64,000 nucleotides of DNA from Rubrivivax sp. (lineage in GTDB: Bacteria; Pseudomonadota; Gammaproteobacteria; Burkholderiales; Burkholderiaceae_C): the NCBI GenBank assembly GCA_027485165.1, contig JAIXRN010000014.1, positions 1-64,000 on the forward strand, written 5' to 3'. How positions within the stretch are numbered: position 1 is the stretch's first letter; each line of letters begins with the position of its first letter. Below are positions 9,142 to 18,704 of this stretch, piece after piece. A program made the position numbers and the translations under genes. Below the pieces are notes generated by a model. The model saw only the letters and a program-made list of their open reading frames with translations, was not told the DNA's origin and searched no databases.

Positions 9142-9954
9142 TCAGGCCGCCTGTGTTTTCATCAGTTGCGCCGGGATGGGTGCCGGCCAGCCGGCATCTT
9201 TGGCCACCCGCACGATGGCTTCATTGGTGTCGAAGTAGACCTGCCAGTAGTAGTCGGTGTGGCAGTAGGGGCGCACGCTGATGACGGTGCCCATCAGGTT
9301 GATGTCCATCAAGTTGACCTCGGGCGCAGGGCTGGTCACCACATTGGGGATCTTCACGATCGCGGCCTTCAGCTTCTCGATCGCTTCCAGCGGGTCCACG
9401 CTGCCATGCAGCTGGGCCGTGCGTTCCACGCGCCGGGCCGGGCGCGATGAATAGTTCATCACCGTGTCGCCGAAGACCTTGGTGTTGCCCACCAGGGTCA
9501 GCACGTTGTCGGGCGTGACCAGCGTGGTGCCGAACAAGCCCAGTTCGTGCACCGTGCCGGTGACGCCGCCCACGCTGACGAAATCGCCTACCTTGAAGGG
9601 CCGCAGTACCAGCATGAAGGCGCCAGCCGCGAAGTTGCCCAGCATGCCCGACCAGGCCGCGCCGATGGCCACGCCGGCGCCGGCCAGCATGGCCGCGAAG
9701 CTGGTGGTCTGGATCCCGAAGTAGCCCAGGATGCCCAGCACCAGGGTGATGTTGAGCGCGATGTTGACGATCGAGCCCAGGTACTTGGTCAGCGTCGGGT
9801 CGACGTTGTTGCGGCCCATGCCGACCTGGATGAGGCCGATGACCTTGGTGATGAGCCAGCGGCCCACGATCCAGAACGCGATCGCGGCCAGGATCTTCAA
9901 GCCGACATCGGCCAGGGTGGTGGTGACAAAAGTCTGAACGGACTGAAGGTCCAT
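9142..9954 (-). CDS. Small-conductance mechanosensitive channel, MscS family
   Basis: Likely start MDLQSVQTFVTTTLADVGLK at 9954; GAAWSGMLGNFAAGAFMLVLRPFKVGDFVSVGGVTGTV MscS signature. Confidence 0.92.
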   Translation of the reverse strand: MDLQSVQTFVTTTLADVGLKILAAIAFWIVGRWLITKVIGLIQVGMGRNNVDPTLTKYLGSIVNIALNITLVLGILGYFGIQTTSFAAMLAGAGVAIGAAWSGMLGNFAAGAFMLVLRPFKVGDFVSVGGVTGTVHELGLFGTTLVTPDNVLTLVGNTKVFGDTVMNYSSRPARRVERTAQLHGSVDPLEAIEKLKAAIVKIPNVVTSPAPEVNLMDINLMGTVISVRPYCHTDYYWQVYFDTNEAIVRVAKDAGWPAPIPAQLMKTQAA

Positions 9955-10058
9955 GGTGCTGCTCCGGAACGGGGGTGAGGTCGCCTCTAGACCGGCGATG
10001 CCGCCGGCCTGGAAACTATTGCACACCGTTGCGGGCAGTTGCCCGCCCAAAGGCGGGT

Positions 10059-10931
10059 TCAGTCGGCGTCGATGTCCAGCAGCAGGCGCTGTGCAGCGTC
10101 GGGCGACAGATGCAGCAGGTCGGCCACGTCGTGCACGTCGTCGGGCAGCGCCGGGTTGTCCCAGCCTTGGGCGCTGTGGCGGGCGACCCGAATCGCGAGC
10201 CAGACGTTGCGCAGCTGCGCCTGGCCCCCGCTGGCGGCCCGGGCCATGGCCTGGTCGTCGGTGATCTGCACCAGCAGGGCCGGCAGCCGCCAGCGCTGCA
10301 TCAGCGCATGCTGCAGTTCGGCTAGTTCAATGCCCAGCACCTGGCGCTGCACCACGGCCGAACGCAGACCCGGGTCTTGCTGCTGGCGCTGCTGGATGTC
10401 CAGCGCCAGCGCCGGGGCGTGCAGCCACAGCAGCAGTTCAGCGAAGTCGTGCAGCAGCGCAGCTTCGTGGATGACCGCGGCGTCGTGGTCCATGCGGTGC
10501 ACGGCAAAGGCCATGGCGAAGTTGGCAGCCCGGTGCGAACGGCGCAGCACCTGGTGAAAGCCGGCCAGCGCGGCTGCGTTGTCGGCCAGCCAGTCTTCTG
10601 CCACTGGCTGCGGGCCGAAGCTGCGGAAGAAGGGCGTGATGCCCAGCATCACCAGGGCTTCGGTGGCGGTCTCGGGTTCGCTGCCCTCGCGCCCGCGGCG
10701 CAGCGCGGCCACGTGCGCCAGCAGCTTCAGCATCATCAGCGGGTCGGTGGCCAGGGTCTCGGCCAGGCCATGGGCGTCGGCGGCGTCTTCGGTCAGGCGC
10801 CAGTCTTCTATGAAGCTCGCCGTGCTGGCCAGCACCGGCAGCTCGGGGGCGTCGAAGCAGGCGGCCCAGGCGGCCAGGTCCAGCGGCGGCTGGGTAATGG
10901 CACAGCGTGTGCGCGCGGCAACAGGGCTCAT
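10059..10931 (-). CDS. HDOD-domain signalling protein
   Basis: Likely start MSPVAARTRCAITQPPLD at 10931; LATDPLMMLKLLAHVA and HDAAVIHEAALLHDFAELLLW HDOD-like motifs. Confidence 0.75.
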   Translation of the reverse strand: MSPVAARTRCAITQPPLDLAAWAACFDAPELPVLASTASFIEDWRLTEDAADAHGLAETLATDPLMMLKLLAHVAALRRGREGSEPETATEALVMLGITPFFRSFGPQPVAEDWLADNAAALAGFHQVLRRSHRAANFAMAFAVHRMDHDAAVIHEAALLHDFAELLLWLHAPALALDIQQRQQQDPGLRSAVVQRQVLGIELAELQHALMQRWRLPALLVQITDDQAMARAASGGQAQLRNVWLAIRVARHSAQGWDNPALPDDVHDVADLLHLSPDAAQRLLLDIDAD

Positions 10932-11075
10932 CAGTGGGTTATCGGGCGTTAGGGGCGCCGACTTGAAGCACGCTTGCCTGGCGCTCGGGGCTTCGGGCGC
11001 GATGGCGCAATGGCCCACCAGCCCGCCCTGCCCGTGGGGCAGGGCGGGCGGAGGCAGCCGGGCGTTACGGGTGCA

Positions 11076-11327
11076 TCACAGGCGGGTGATGCCTGTCAGG
11101 TGCCCGACCAGCTGGCCGTTCACGTAGAGCGCACCTTCAGGGGCGCCGGCTTCGGCATGGAATTCCAGCCGCAGTTCTTCAGGGTGCGGCGGGGCCTGCA
11201 CCTGCACCAGGCGCTGGGCCAGGCGGTCGAGCGCTGCGCCCAAGGCGCGCAGCAGGGAAGCGGCGGCCTGGCGGCCACGCTGTTCGGGTTGCGGAGTCTG
11301 GCTCCACGGGAGGTCTTGCAGGGTCAC
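11076..11327 (-). CDS. Small conserved hypothetical protein
   Basis: 83 aa ORF MTLQDLPWSQTPQPEQRGRQAAASLLRALG...; fits between HDOD gene and next codirectional ORF. Confidence 0.5.
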   Translation of the reverse strand: MTLQDLPWSQTPQPEQRGRQAAASLLRALGAALDRLAQRLVQVQAPPHPEELRLEFHAEAGAPEGALYVNGQLVGHLTGITRL

Positions 11328-11387
11328 GATGCTTCTCCGTCGGTGGCCTTCACCCCCGCGTGCGCAGAGGTCGGCCAGGGGGTGGAT

Positions 11388-11555
11388 TCAGGGGCTGTGC
11401 CGGTGGTGGTCCAGCGCTTGCAGCTCGCGCTGCAGCAGGCGCCGCGCGCTCGCGCGCTGGGCTTGCTGGCTGGGGCGATGGGCGCCGGCGGCACGTTGGC
11501 GTGCGGCGGCGACCAGGGGGTTGCGGGGCTTGAGGGGGGCAAGATGAATCTTCAT
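11388..11555 (-). CDS. Small basic hypothetical protein
   Basis: Start MKIHLAPLKPRNPLVAAARQRAAGAHRPSQQAQRASARR within ORF 11388..11675; resembles small KPRNPLVAxAxxRxAGxH proteins common in Burkholderiales (from memory). Confidence 0.55.
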   Translation of the reverse strand: MKIHLAPLKPRNPLVAAARQRAAGAHRPSQQAQRASARRLLQRELQALDHHRHSP

Positions 11556-11596
11556 CGCAGGTCTCCTGGGTGCGTGGCCGCGTGGCCGTTGGTGGA

Positions 11597-11636
11597 ACAA
11601 AGCAAAAGGCCCGGGTTGCTGGTGCAACCCGGGCCT
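11597..11636 (-). terminator. Rho-independent terminator, minus strand
   Basis: 13-bp perfect stem AGGCCCGGGTTGC/GCAACCCGGGCCT with TGGT loop, followed on the minus strand by TTTTGCTTTG. Confidence 0.75.
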
Positions 11637-11662
11637 GCGGCATGTGGCGGCTGAAGCGGGCT

Positions 11663-11794
11663 TCAGCCTGGACACACCGCCGCCCCGGGCGGGGCAGCAT
11701 CAGCCAAAACGCCTGCCTGGCTGGCGCCTGCGGCCAGCCCCAGCCCGGCCATGCGGCTGGACAGGGTGGCGAAGCGGGCGTTGTGCAAGGTCAT
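11663..11794 (-). CDS. Possible 43-aa small protein
   Basis: MTLHNARFATLSSRMAGLGLAAGASQAGVLADAAPPGAAVCPG; the only evident ORF immediately upstream of the minus-strand terminator. Confidence 0.3.
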   Translation of the reverse strand: MTLHNARFATLSSRMAGLGLAAGASQAGVLADAAPPGAAVCPG

Positions 11795-11991
11795 GGCGGG
11801 GGCGCTTGGCGGGCGCGTTGTGGGGTGGATCGGCCGGGGCGGTGCCCCGGTGGCGGCGGCTGGACGAATCCAAACGCTTGCGCAAATGATAAACACGCCG
11901 TTATCAGTGCGCAAGCCTTTTTGCGCATCTTGGCGACTGCGCTTCTAGGGGGTGTGGCGCCGGCGCCGCTGCCGCGCCAGCCTGCGCCCTG

Positions 11992-12621
11992 CTACTTCTT
12001 GCGCTTCAGCGGTGCCACGCCAGTTTGGCTGCGCAGCCACAGGGCGTGGGCTTCTTCGGCTTGTGGCGCCAGGGGTGCTGGGGGCGCCGGAAGTGCCGGA
12101 AGACCCGGAAGAGCCGGCAGAATGGCTCGCGGGTTGGGCGCAGGTGCCGGCGCCAGCACTTCGCCCAGCAGGTCCAGCAGCCGCGTGCGGGCACGCTGCG
12201 GGTGGCGGCGGTAGTAGGTCAGCACCAGGCCCACGATGAAGCGCTCGTCGTCGTCACGGGGGGCGGATTCGTCAATGCCTGCCTGCGTTGACTGGGCGAC
12301 TGGCGCTGGCGCGCCGGCGGCCACTGTCGCCCCGCCACGGGTGCCGTGTGGCAGGTCCATCCAGCCCGCGGGCTTGTGGCAGAGCTGTTCGAACTGCCGC
12401 GCCAGGCGTTCGCCGATCTGGCGGCTGCGGCCCTTGATCTGGCTCCAGTAGCTGGGCTGGATCTGCACCCTTTCGGCAAAGCGCCTTTCCAGCCCGCGCA
12501 GCGTGGCCGCGTCGGCATGGCGCGCGGTGGCGCGCACGAATTCCTCGAACAGCGCCAGCGCGTTGTCCAGGCGCACCTGGGCCAGGTCCTTGGCAGGGTC
12601 TTGCAGGCCGCTTCGCATCAC
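11992..12621 (-). CDS. Putative XRE-like DNA-binding regulator
   Basis: 209 aa; SYWSQIKGRSRQIGERLARQFEQLCHKPAGWMD helix-turn-helix-like pattern followed by A/P-rich linker. Confidence 0.6.
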   Translation of the reverse strand: MMRSGLQDPAKDLAQVRLDNALALFEEFVRATARHADAATLRGLERRFAERVQIQPSYWSQIKGRSRQIGERLARQFEQLCHKPAGWMDLPHGTRGGATVAAGAPAPVAQSTQAGIDESAPRDDDERFIVGLVLTYYRRHPQRARTRLLDLLGEVLAPAPAPNPRAILPALPGLPALPAPPAPLAPQAEEAHALWLRSQTGVAPLKRKK

Positions 12622-12709
12622 CCACGGATGATAAAGGTGCCTTCACCCTCAGGCGTTCGGCCCGCCGCAGGCAGCGGCGGGCTGGCCGGACCACCCGTAC
12701 CATGCAGGC

Positions 12710-13564
12710 ATGGTGGTGCAGTTTCCCAGCGGTGAAGAGCAGCCCGGGCTGGCCCTGGGCCTGTACGGCTACGGCGCCGACAGCGGCCGCCAGGCCGCCG
12801 AAGTCGCCACGCTGCGGCTGGCCCTGGACATGGGGTGGCGCGTCTTCGACACCGCCGAGATGTATGCCGACGGCGGGTCTGAACGCGTGCTGGGGCAGGC
12901 TCTGCAACAGGCCTTTCGCGCTGGCCTGGCGCGCGAAGCGGTGATGGTGGTCAGCAAAGTGCTGCCCGAAAACGCCTTCGAAGCGGGCGTGGTGGCCGCC
13001 TGCGAACAAAGCCTGCAACGCCTGCAGCTGGACTGCATCGATCTGTACCTGCTGCACTGGCCCGGCCCGCACCCGCTGGCTGAAACGGTGCGCGGCTTCG
13101 AACAGCTGCAGCGCCGCGGGCGCATCCGCCACTGGGGTGTGAGCAATGTCGACCTGCCCCAGCTGCGCGAGCTGGCCACCGTGCCCGGCGGCGCGGCCTG
13201 CGCGGCCAACCAGGTGCACTATTCGCTGCGCGCGCGTGGCGTGGAATTCGACCTGCTGCCGGCCCAGCGCGTGCATCAGATGCCGCTCTTGGCCTACAGC
13301 CCGCTGGACCAGGGCGAACTGGCCGACCACCCGGCGCTGGCGGACCTGGCCATGCGCCACCGCGTCACCCCAGCCCAAGTGGCCCTGGCCTGGGTGCTGC
13401 GCCAGCCGGGCGTGATGGCCTTGCCGAAAGCGGGCAGCGCCCTGCACCTGCGCCACAACTGGGCCGCGCGCGCCCTGGCCAAAGCGTTGACGGCCGAAGA
13501 CCTGGCGCAGCTGGACGCGCACTTCCCGCCGCCGCGGGCCAAGCAGCCGCTGTCGGTACGTTGA
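12710..13564 (+). CDS. Aldo/keto reductase
   Basis: 284 aa; MGWRVFDTAEMYADGGSERVLGQAL, DCIDLYLLHWPGPHP, GVSNVDLPQL. Confidence 0.92.
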   Translation: MVVQFPSGEEQPGLALGLYGYGADSGRQAAEVATLRLALDMGWRVFDTAEMYADGGSERVLGQALQQAFRAGLAREAVMVVSKVLPENAFEAGVVAACEQSLQRLQLDCIDLYLLHWPGPHPLAETVRGFEQLQRRGRIRHWGVSNVDLPQLRELATVPGGAACAANQVHYSLRARGVEFDLLPAQRVHQMPLLAYSPLDQGELADHPALADLAMRHRVTPAQVALAWVLRQPGVMALPKAGSALHLRHNWAARALAKALTAEDLAQLDAHFPPPRAKQPLSVR

Positions 13565-13615
13565 CGGCAGCGCGCCGCGCTGCCCCGGGCCGGGCTGCCG
13601 GCCGACCGCTGCCGT

Positions 13616-14704
13616 TCAGGCCAGCAGCGCGCGCGTGGCTTCCGCCGGGCTGCGGCAACCGGTCAAGGCCAGCGCCATCAGCAGTTCGTCCTGCAGCAGC
13701 CGCAGCGCCAGGGCCACGCCTGGCGCACCGTCTGCCGCCAGGGCCAGCAGCAGGGGCCGGCCCACCAGCACGGCGCTGGCGCCCAGGGCCAGGGCCTTCA
13801 GCACGTCGGTGCCGCGGCGGATGCCGCCGTCCACCAGCAGGGGCAGCCGGCCGCCCAGTGCGTCGGCGATGCGGGGCAGGGCGTGTGCGCTGGGCAGGGC
13901 CGTGTCCAGCGTGCGCCCGCCGTGGTTGGACACGATCAGCCCGGCCACGCCGATGTCGGCCGCCAGGCACGCGTCGTCGGGGTGCAGGACGCCCTTCAGC
14001 AGCAGCGGCAGCGGGCAAGCCTGGCACAGCTGTTCGACCTGGGCCCAGCCCAGGGCCTGGCCGCGCCAGTCAGGTGCTGCGCCCGCGCCATGGGCGGCAG
14101 GCGGCAGGTTGACGGCGCGCACCCCGGGCGGCAGCGTGAAGCCGGCGCGCCGTTCGCGGTCACGCGCGCCTTGCACGGGGGCGTCCACCGTCAGCACCAC
14201 GGCTTCGAAGCCGGCCGCCACAGCGCGCTGCACCAGGGCCTGCGTCAGGCCGGGGTCGGCCTGGGGGTAGAGCTGGAACCACAGCGGCCCGCGGCCGGGT
14301 TCGTCGCGCACCTGGCTGGCGACGTCCTCGATCGTGCTGCTGGCCTGGGTGGACAGCACATAGCCCGCCCCCTGCGCCGCGCAAGCCAGGGCGGCGCCGC
14401 ATTCGCCATCGGCATGGGCCAGGCGCTGGTAAGCCATCGGCGCCATCAACAGCGGGTGCGGCCAGCGCCGGCCCAGCAGGGCTATGCCCAGGCCGGCGCC
14501 CGCCAGCGGGCGCAGCACGCGCGGCAACAGCTGCAGGCCATCCCAGGCGCTGCGGTTGCCGCGCAGGGTGATCTCGTCGGCCGCGCCCCCGGTGATGTAG
14601 GCCCAGGCGCTGTCGTCCAGCCGCGCGCGGGCGCGGGCTTCGAAGTCGTGCAGGTTCACGGCCTTGGCAGCGGTCAGCGATGCCGTGGCGCCGAAGGGCT
14701 GCAT
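13616..14704 (-). CDS. FMN-dependent alpha-hydroxy-acid oxidizing enzyme (lactate oxidase/LldD-like)
   Basis: ORF 13616..14719 with start MQPFGATAS overlapping the upstream stop (TGATG); AYITGGAADEITLRGNRSAWD, VSNHGGRTLD, LPLLVDGGIRRGTDVLKALALGASAVLVGRP. Confidence 0.9.
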   Translation of the reverse strand: MQPFGATASLTAAKAVNLHDFEARARARLDDSAWAYITGGAADEITLRGNRSAWDGLQLLPRVLRPLAGAGLGIALLGRRWPHPLLMAPMAYQRLAHADGECGAALACAAQGAGYVLSTQASSTIEDVASQVRDEPGRGPLWFQLYPQADPGLTQALVQRAVAAGFEAVVLTVDAPVQGARDRERRAGFTLPPGVRAVNLPPAAHGAGAAPDWRGQALGWAQVEQLCQACPLPLLLKGVLHPDDACLAADIGVAGLIVSNHGGRTLDTALPSAHALPRIADALGGRLPLLVDGGIRRGTDVLKALALGASAVLVGRPLLLALAADGAPGVALALRLLQDELLMALALTGCRSPAEATRALLA

Positions 14705-15405
14705 CAGGTGCGTGCCCACAGGCGCAGCAGGTTGTGATAGCTGCCCGTCAGCGCTACAGCCTCGGCCGATTCGGCGCCGGCGCTGTCGATGTCGCGCTGG
14801 CGCAGGCGCGTCAGCGCCAGGTCCATCTCATGCAGCAACTGGCGTTCTTCGGCTCGCGGCACCAGGCTTTCGACCCAGAAGAAGGCCGCCAGGCGTTCGC
14901 CGTGCGTCACCGGGGCCACGCTGTGGACGGTGTTGGCGGGGTAGAGCCAGGCGTCGCCCGCCGCCAGCTTCATGGCCTGTTGTGCGGGCGCGCCGCGGGT
15001 GCCTGCGCCGGACTGCATCAGCAGTTCACCGCCGTCGTAGCTGCCAGGGTCCGATAGGAACAGCGTGCACGACAGGTCGGCGCGCAGCGGCCCGCCAGGG
15101 TGCTGGCGGATGGCCTGGTCGACGTGCGGGCCGTAGGCGTCGCCCGTGCCGCGGTAGCGGTTGAAGGCTGGCGGCAGCACCCGCCGCGGCAGCGCGGCCG
15201 ACAGGAACAGCGGGCAGCGTTCCAGCGCCTGCATCACCAGCGCGCGCAGGGCCTGCGCGGCCGGCCCTTCGGCCAGCTGGGCATTGCGCTTCACGGCCGC
15301 AGCCTGCGGGCCGGCCGTCGCGCGGCCGTCGGCCCAGGGGCCCTGGGTCAGCCAGTGGCGGGCCTGGGCCAGTTCTTCCGCGCTCAGCAAAGCCGGCAGG
15401 TGCAT
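14704..15405 (-). CDS. piuC: Fe(II)/2-oxoglutarate-dependent dioxygenase, PiuC/YbiX (PKHD-type hydroxylase)
   Basis: 233 aa; MHLPALLSAEELAQARHWL, YGPHVDQAIR, GGELLMQSG and SVAPVTHGERLAAFFWVESLVP. Confidence 0.9.
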   Translation of the reverse strand: MHLPALLSAEELAQARHWLTQGPWADGRATAGPQAAAVKRNAQLAEGPAAQALRALVMQALERCPLFLSAALPRRVLPPAFNRYRGTGDAYGPHVDQAIRQHPGGPLRADLSCTLFLSDPGSYDGGELLMQSGAGTRGAPAQQAMKLAAGDAWLYPANTVHSVAPVTHGERLAAFFWVESLVPRAEERQLLHEMDLALTRLRQRDIDSAGAESAEAVALTGSYHNLLRLWART

Positions 15406-15419
15406 GGTGATGGGCGTTG

Positions 15420-17684
15420 CTAGAACCGGTAGGTGGCCGTCAGCTGCAGCGTGCGCGGCTTGCCGGGCGTGTAGTGGCCGCGGTACAGGCCGTCGGCATA
15501 CAGCTTGTCGGCGATGTTGGTGAGGTTGGCCTTCAGCGCCAGGCCGTCCCAGGCGTATTCGACCATCAGGTCAGCGGTGACAAAGCTGGGCGCCTTGAAG
15601 GTGGTGATGCCCTGCGGCGCGTCGCTGCTGCGGGCATTCAGGCCCGCACCGACGCGGAACTTCTGCGTCAGCTGGTAGGTGGTCCACAGCGTGCCACTGA
15701 ACCTGGGCGTCAGCCCGGGGCGCGAGCCCACGGTTTCGCCGGCGGCTGCGGCGGCGCTCGCCCGGTCGACCTCGGCGTCGGGGATGTAGGACAGCGAGGC
15801 GAACACTTCCCAGGCCGGCGTGATGCGCCCGGCGACGTCGAGTTCGAGCCCTGCGGCATGGCGTGCGCCCGACAGCACGTAGTTGCAGGCGTTCACGCTT
15901 TCGGCGTCGCGGTTGCGCTCGTTGAACTTGGTCGAATGGAACACCGCCACGCGGGTGCTGAGCCGGCCGTCGGCCGAATCGAGCTTGGCGCCGATCTCGA
16001 AGTTGCGGCTGGACTCCGGGTCCACCTGGGCATTGCCGGCGTCGTACTGGTAGGCATCGCCCGCGGTGTTGAACGAGGTGCCGTAGCTGAAGTGGTAAGA
16101 CGCCAGCGGCGTAGGCTGGTACAGCAGGCCCAGGCGCTGGCTGGTGAGCGCGTCGCTGCGCGAGATGCTGGCGGCTACCGGCACGGCGCAGGCGTTGTTG
16201 GCTGCGGCCGGGATGCTGAGGTTGCGGTACTCGCCCTCGAAGCGGTCCCAGCGCAGCCCGGCCAGCAGCTTCCAGGCCGGGGCGACCTGCAGCAGGTCCT
16301 GAACATAGACGCCCACTGATTTGGCGTCGAAGCTGCGGTTGATGGTCTTGCTGCGCAGCGACTCGTCCACCCGCGCACCGTCGTCGGGCGTGCCGATGCG
16401 GGTGCTGGGCTTGGTCAGGGCCACGCCGACGGGCAGCGTCAGGCCGTAGTTGTTGAAGTCCTCCTGCCCCAGGTCCACGCCGGCCTGCACGTCGTGGCGG
16501 CCGCCCAGGCCCTGAAAACGCGTGCTGTAGTCGCTTTGCAGGTAGCGCGTGTCCATGTCCTGCACCTTGATGTTGGTGCCGCGGGTCAGCACGGTGGACG
16601 GGCTCAGCGTGGCCAGCGTGACGGCCTGGGCGCCGGGTTGCAGGTTCGCTGCAGCGAAGCGGATGGCGCTGGCGCGCAGATCGCGCTCGTACTGGCCCAG
16701 GCGCAGCGTGGTGCGCCATTCGCTGCGGTCGGCAAAGCGGTGCGTGTAGCCGAAGGTACCCAGCTTGACGCTGCCTTTGTTCTGGTCGCTGGCCATGCCG
16801 TAGAAGTTCTTCGCGCTGACGGGCACCAGCACGCGGTCCGTGGCGCCTGGGCTGGGCGCAAGCCAGGGCATGCCGTAGTGGATGTTGTTGGCGTTGTCCA
16901 GCCAGTAGGCCGAGAGCAGGAATTCATGGGCCGTGCCGATGCCCCAGCGGAAGGCCGGTGCGATGCCCTTCTTGTCGATCGTTTCGCCGCTGTTGTCGGC
17001 GCGGTTGACCATCGCGTTGACGCGCAGGGCCGCGTTGTTGCCGGTCTTCAGGTTGAAGTCGCCGGTCAGGCGCTGGTAGCGGCCTGCGCCCAGCGTGAGG
17101 GCCAGTTCCTGGCTGTCGACCGTGCGCGGCAGCTTGCTGACCTGGTTGGCGGCGCCGCCTGTGCTGCCGCGGCCGAACAGCATGCTGGCGCTGCCGCGCA
17201 GCACTTCCAGGCGGTCCCAGTTGAAGCTGTCGCGGTCGTAGAAGGCCGGGTCGCGGATGCCGTCGACAAAGATGTCACCCGTACCCTGCAGCGAAAAGCC
17301 GCGCAGGCGGATGTCTTCTTCGCCGCCCTCGGCGGCCAGGAAGCTGATGCCGGCGGTGTTCTTCAGCGCGTCTTTCAGCGTGTCCAGGTTGCGGTCGTCG
17401 ATGAGCTTTTCCGTCACCACCGTCACCGACTGCGGCACGTCGCGCAGTTCCTGCTGCGCCTTGCCGATGCGTGTGGTGGTGGCCTGCACGCTGTCGCGGG
17501 CCGTGGGATCAGCTGTGGCCTTGGCGCGCACCACGGGCATCAAGCTTTCGCTGGCGGCTGGGGCCGGGGCAGGGGCAGGCACGGAGGCCTGAGCCCAGGC
17601 GGTGCCCGTCAGACCGAAGCCCAGGGCGATGGCGCCCAGCGGCAGGATGGGCAGGCAGAGGGTGGGTTTGGTCAGTGTTTTCAT
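15420..17684 (-). CDS. TonB-dependent siderophore receptor (Fiu/CatFiu-like)
   Basis: 754 aa with signal peptide, plug (VPQSVTVVTEKLIDDRNLDTLKDALKNTAGISF..., RGSASMLFGRGSTGGAANQVSK) and C-terminal aromatic beta strand LQLTATYRF. Confidence 0.94.
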   Translation of the reverse strand: MKTLTKPTLCLPILPLGAIALGFGLTGTAWAQASVPAPAPAPAASESLMPVVRAKATADPTARDSVQATTTRIGKAQQELRDVPQSVTVVTEKLIDDRNLDTLKDALKNTAGISFLAAEGGEEDIRLRGFSLQGTGDIFVDGIRDPAFYDRDSFNWDRLEVLRGSASMLFGRGSTGGAANQVSKLPRTVDSQELALTLGAGRYQRLTGDFNLKTGNNAALRVNAMVNRADNSGETIDKKGIAPAFRWGIGTAHEFLLSAYWLDNANNIHYGMPWLAPSPGATDRVLVPVSAKNFYGMASDQNKGSVKLGTFGYTHRFADRSEWRTTLRLGQYERDLRASAIRFAAANLQPGAQAVTLATLSPSTVLTRGTNIKVQDMDTRYLQSDYSTRFQGLGGRHDVQAGVDLGQEDFNNYGLTLPVGVALTKPSTRIGTPDDGARVDESLRSKTINRSFDAKSVGVYVQDLLQVAPAWKLLAGLRWDRFEGEYRNLSIPAAANNACAVPVAASISRSDALTSQRLGLLYQPTPLASYHFSYGTSFNTAGDAYQYDAGNAQVDPESSRNFEIGAKLDSADGRLSTRVAVFHSTKFNERNRDAESVNACNYVLSGARHAAGLELDVAGRITPAWEVFASLSYIPDAEVDRASAAAAAGETVGSRPGLTPRFSGTLWTTYQLTQKFRVGAGLNARSSDAPQGITTFKAPSFVTADLMVEYAWDGLALKANLTNIADKLYADGLYRGHYTPGKPRTLQLTATYRF

Positions 17685-17776
17685 CGAAGCCGGGTCCTGG
17701 GGTGTGTGAAGGGCGCGGCGGGGTGGCGATGGCTGCCTGGCTGCAGGGGTGGGAAGGAGAAAGGCAAAAGGACAGA

Positions 17777-17800
17777 GACAGGGGCAGGGACAGGGGCAGG
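17777..17800. repeat. Two perfect 12-bp tandem units GACAGGGGCAGG in a purine-rich stretch
   Basis: Read directly; flanked by GACAGA on both sides. Confidence 0.7.
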
Positions 17801-17835
17801 GACAGAGAAATGGTGACGGCCGTCGAACCCAGCGC

Positions 17836-18660
17836 TCAGTCGACCTCGTAAGCCAGGGGCGCGATCACGACCCATTCGATCGGCAGGCCGTTCTCGGTTT
17901 GCGGTGTGAAGCGCGCGGCCTGCATGGCCACGACGGCCTGTTCGTCCAGGCGCGGGAAGCCCGAGGACTGGTGCACGACGATCTGCACCGGCAGGCCCTG
18001 GCGGTCGACGCGCACGCGCAGCCAGACGGTGCCGCTTTCGCGCAGCCTGCGCGACGCCAGCGGCACGGCGATGGCTGGCGGCACACGGTAGCGGACGGCG
18101 CCGGGCGGCAGCAGGCGCGGCTCTGCTGCGGTGGGCAAGGGCGTCGGGGCGGGCGCTGGCGTTGCCGTGATGGGGCTGGGCAGGGCCGGGGCGGCCGGGC
18201 TGGCCGTCGACGCGACAGCCGCTGCTGCGGCAGGCGCTTCGGCCAGCCAGGTTGTTTCAGCGGCCACGGCCGCAGCGGGGCTGGCCGCTGCGGTGGCGCT
18301 GTCCAGACGCGGCGGCGCCAGCGCCGGCAGGGCAGGTGCGGCCTGGCGGGGGGCCAGTGGGGAAGGCAGGGGCCGTGCCGCTTCAGGCGCCGCGGGCGGC
18401 GGTGGGTCGGCCAGCAGCACCACGCTGACGGGCAGGATGGTGGGCAGCACCCGGTCGATGACGTCGGTTTGCAGCAGCAGCCAGGCCAGGGCGACGTGCA
18501 GCGCCAGCACCGCCAGCGCGAAGGGCGAACGTTGGCGGGTGAAACCAGCAGCCGGGGACCGGCTGCCCAGCGCCGCAGCGCCTTCGGCTGGCCCTGGGGC
18601 GGGCGCACGTTGCAGGGTGCGGTGCCGAAGCGGCCACCTGGGCAGACTGACGCTGGTCAC
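17836..18660 (-). CDS. tonB: TonB-like energy transducer
   Basis: Probable GTG start at 18660 (VTSVSLPRWPLRHR); single TM, Ala/Pro-rich periplasmic region, C-terminal VAVPLASRRLRESGTVWLRVRVDRQGLPVQIVVHQSSGFPRLDEQAVVAMQAARFTP TonB domain. Confidence 0.9.
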   Translation of the reverse strand: MTSVSLPRWPLRHRTLQRAPAPGPAEGAAALGSRSPAAGFTRQRSPFALAVLALHVALAWLLLQTDVIDRVLPTILPVSVVLLADPPPPAAPEAARPLPSPLAPRQAAPALPALAPPRLDSATAAASPAAAVAAETTWLAEAPAAAAAVASTASPAAPALPSPITATPAPAPTPLPTAAEPRLLPPGAVRYRVPPAIAVPLASRRLRESGTVWLRVRVDRQGLPVQIVVHQSSGFPRLDEQAVVAMQAARFTPQTENGLPIEWVVIAPLAYEVD

Positions 18661-18704
18661 GGTGAGGCGAAAGGAAATGAATCGAACTCGATCGCAGAAT
18701 GTAA

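Noticed and set aside
16494-17816. 440-aa plus-strand ORF (and 405-aa ORF at 17749-18966)
   Set aside because: Antisense to the TonB-dependent receptor and tonB; compositional artefact.
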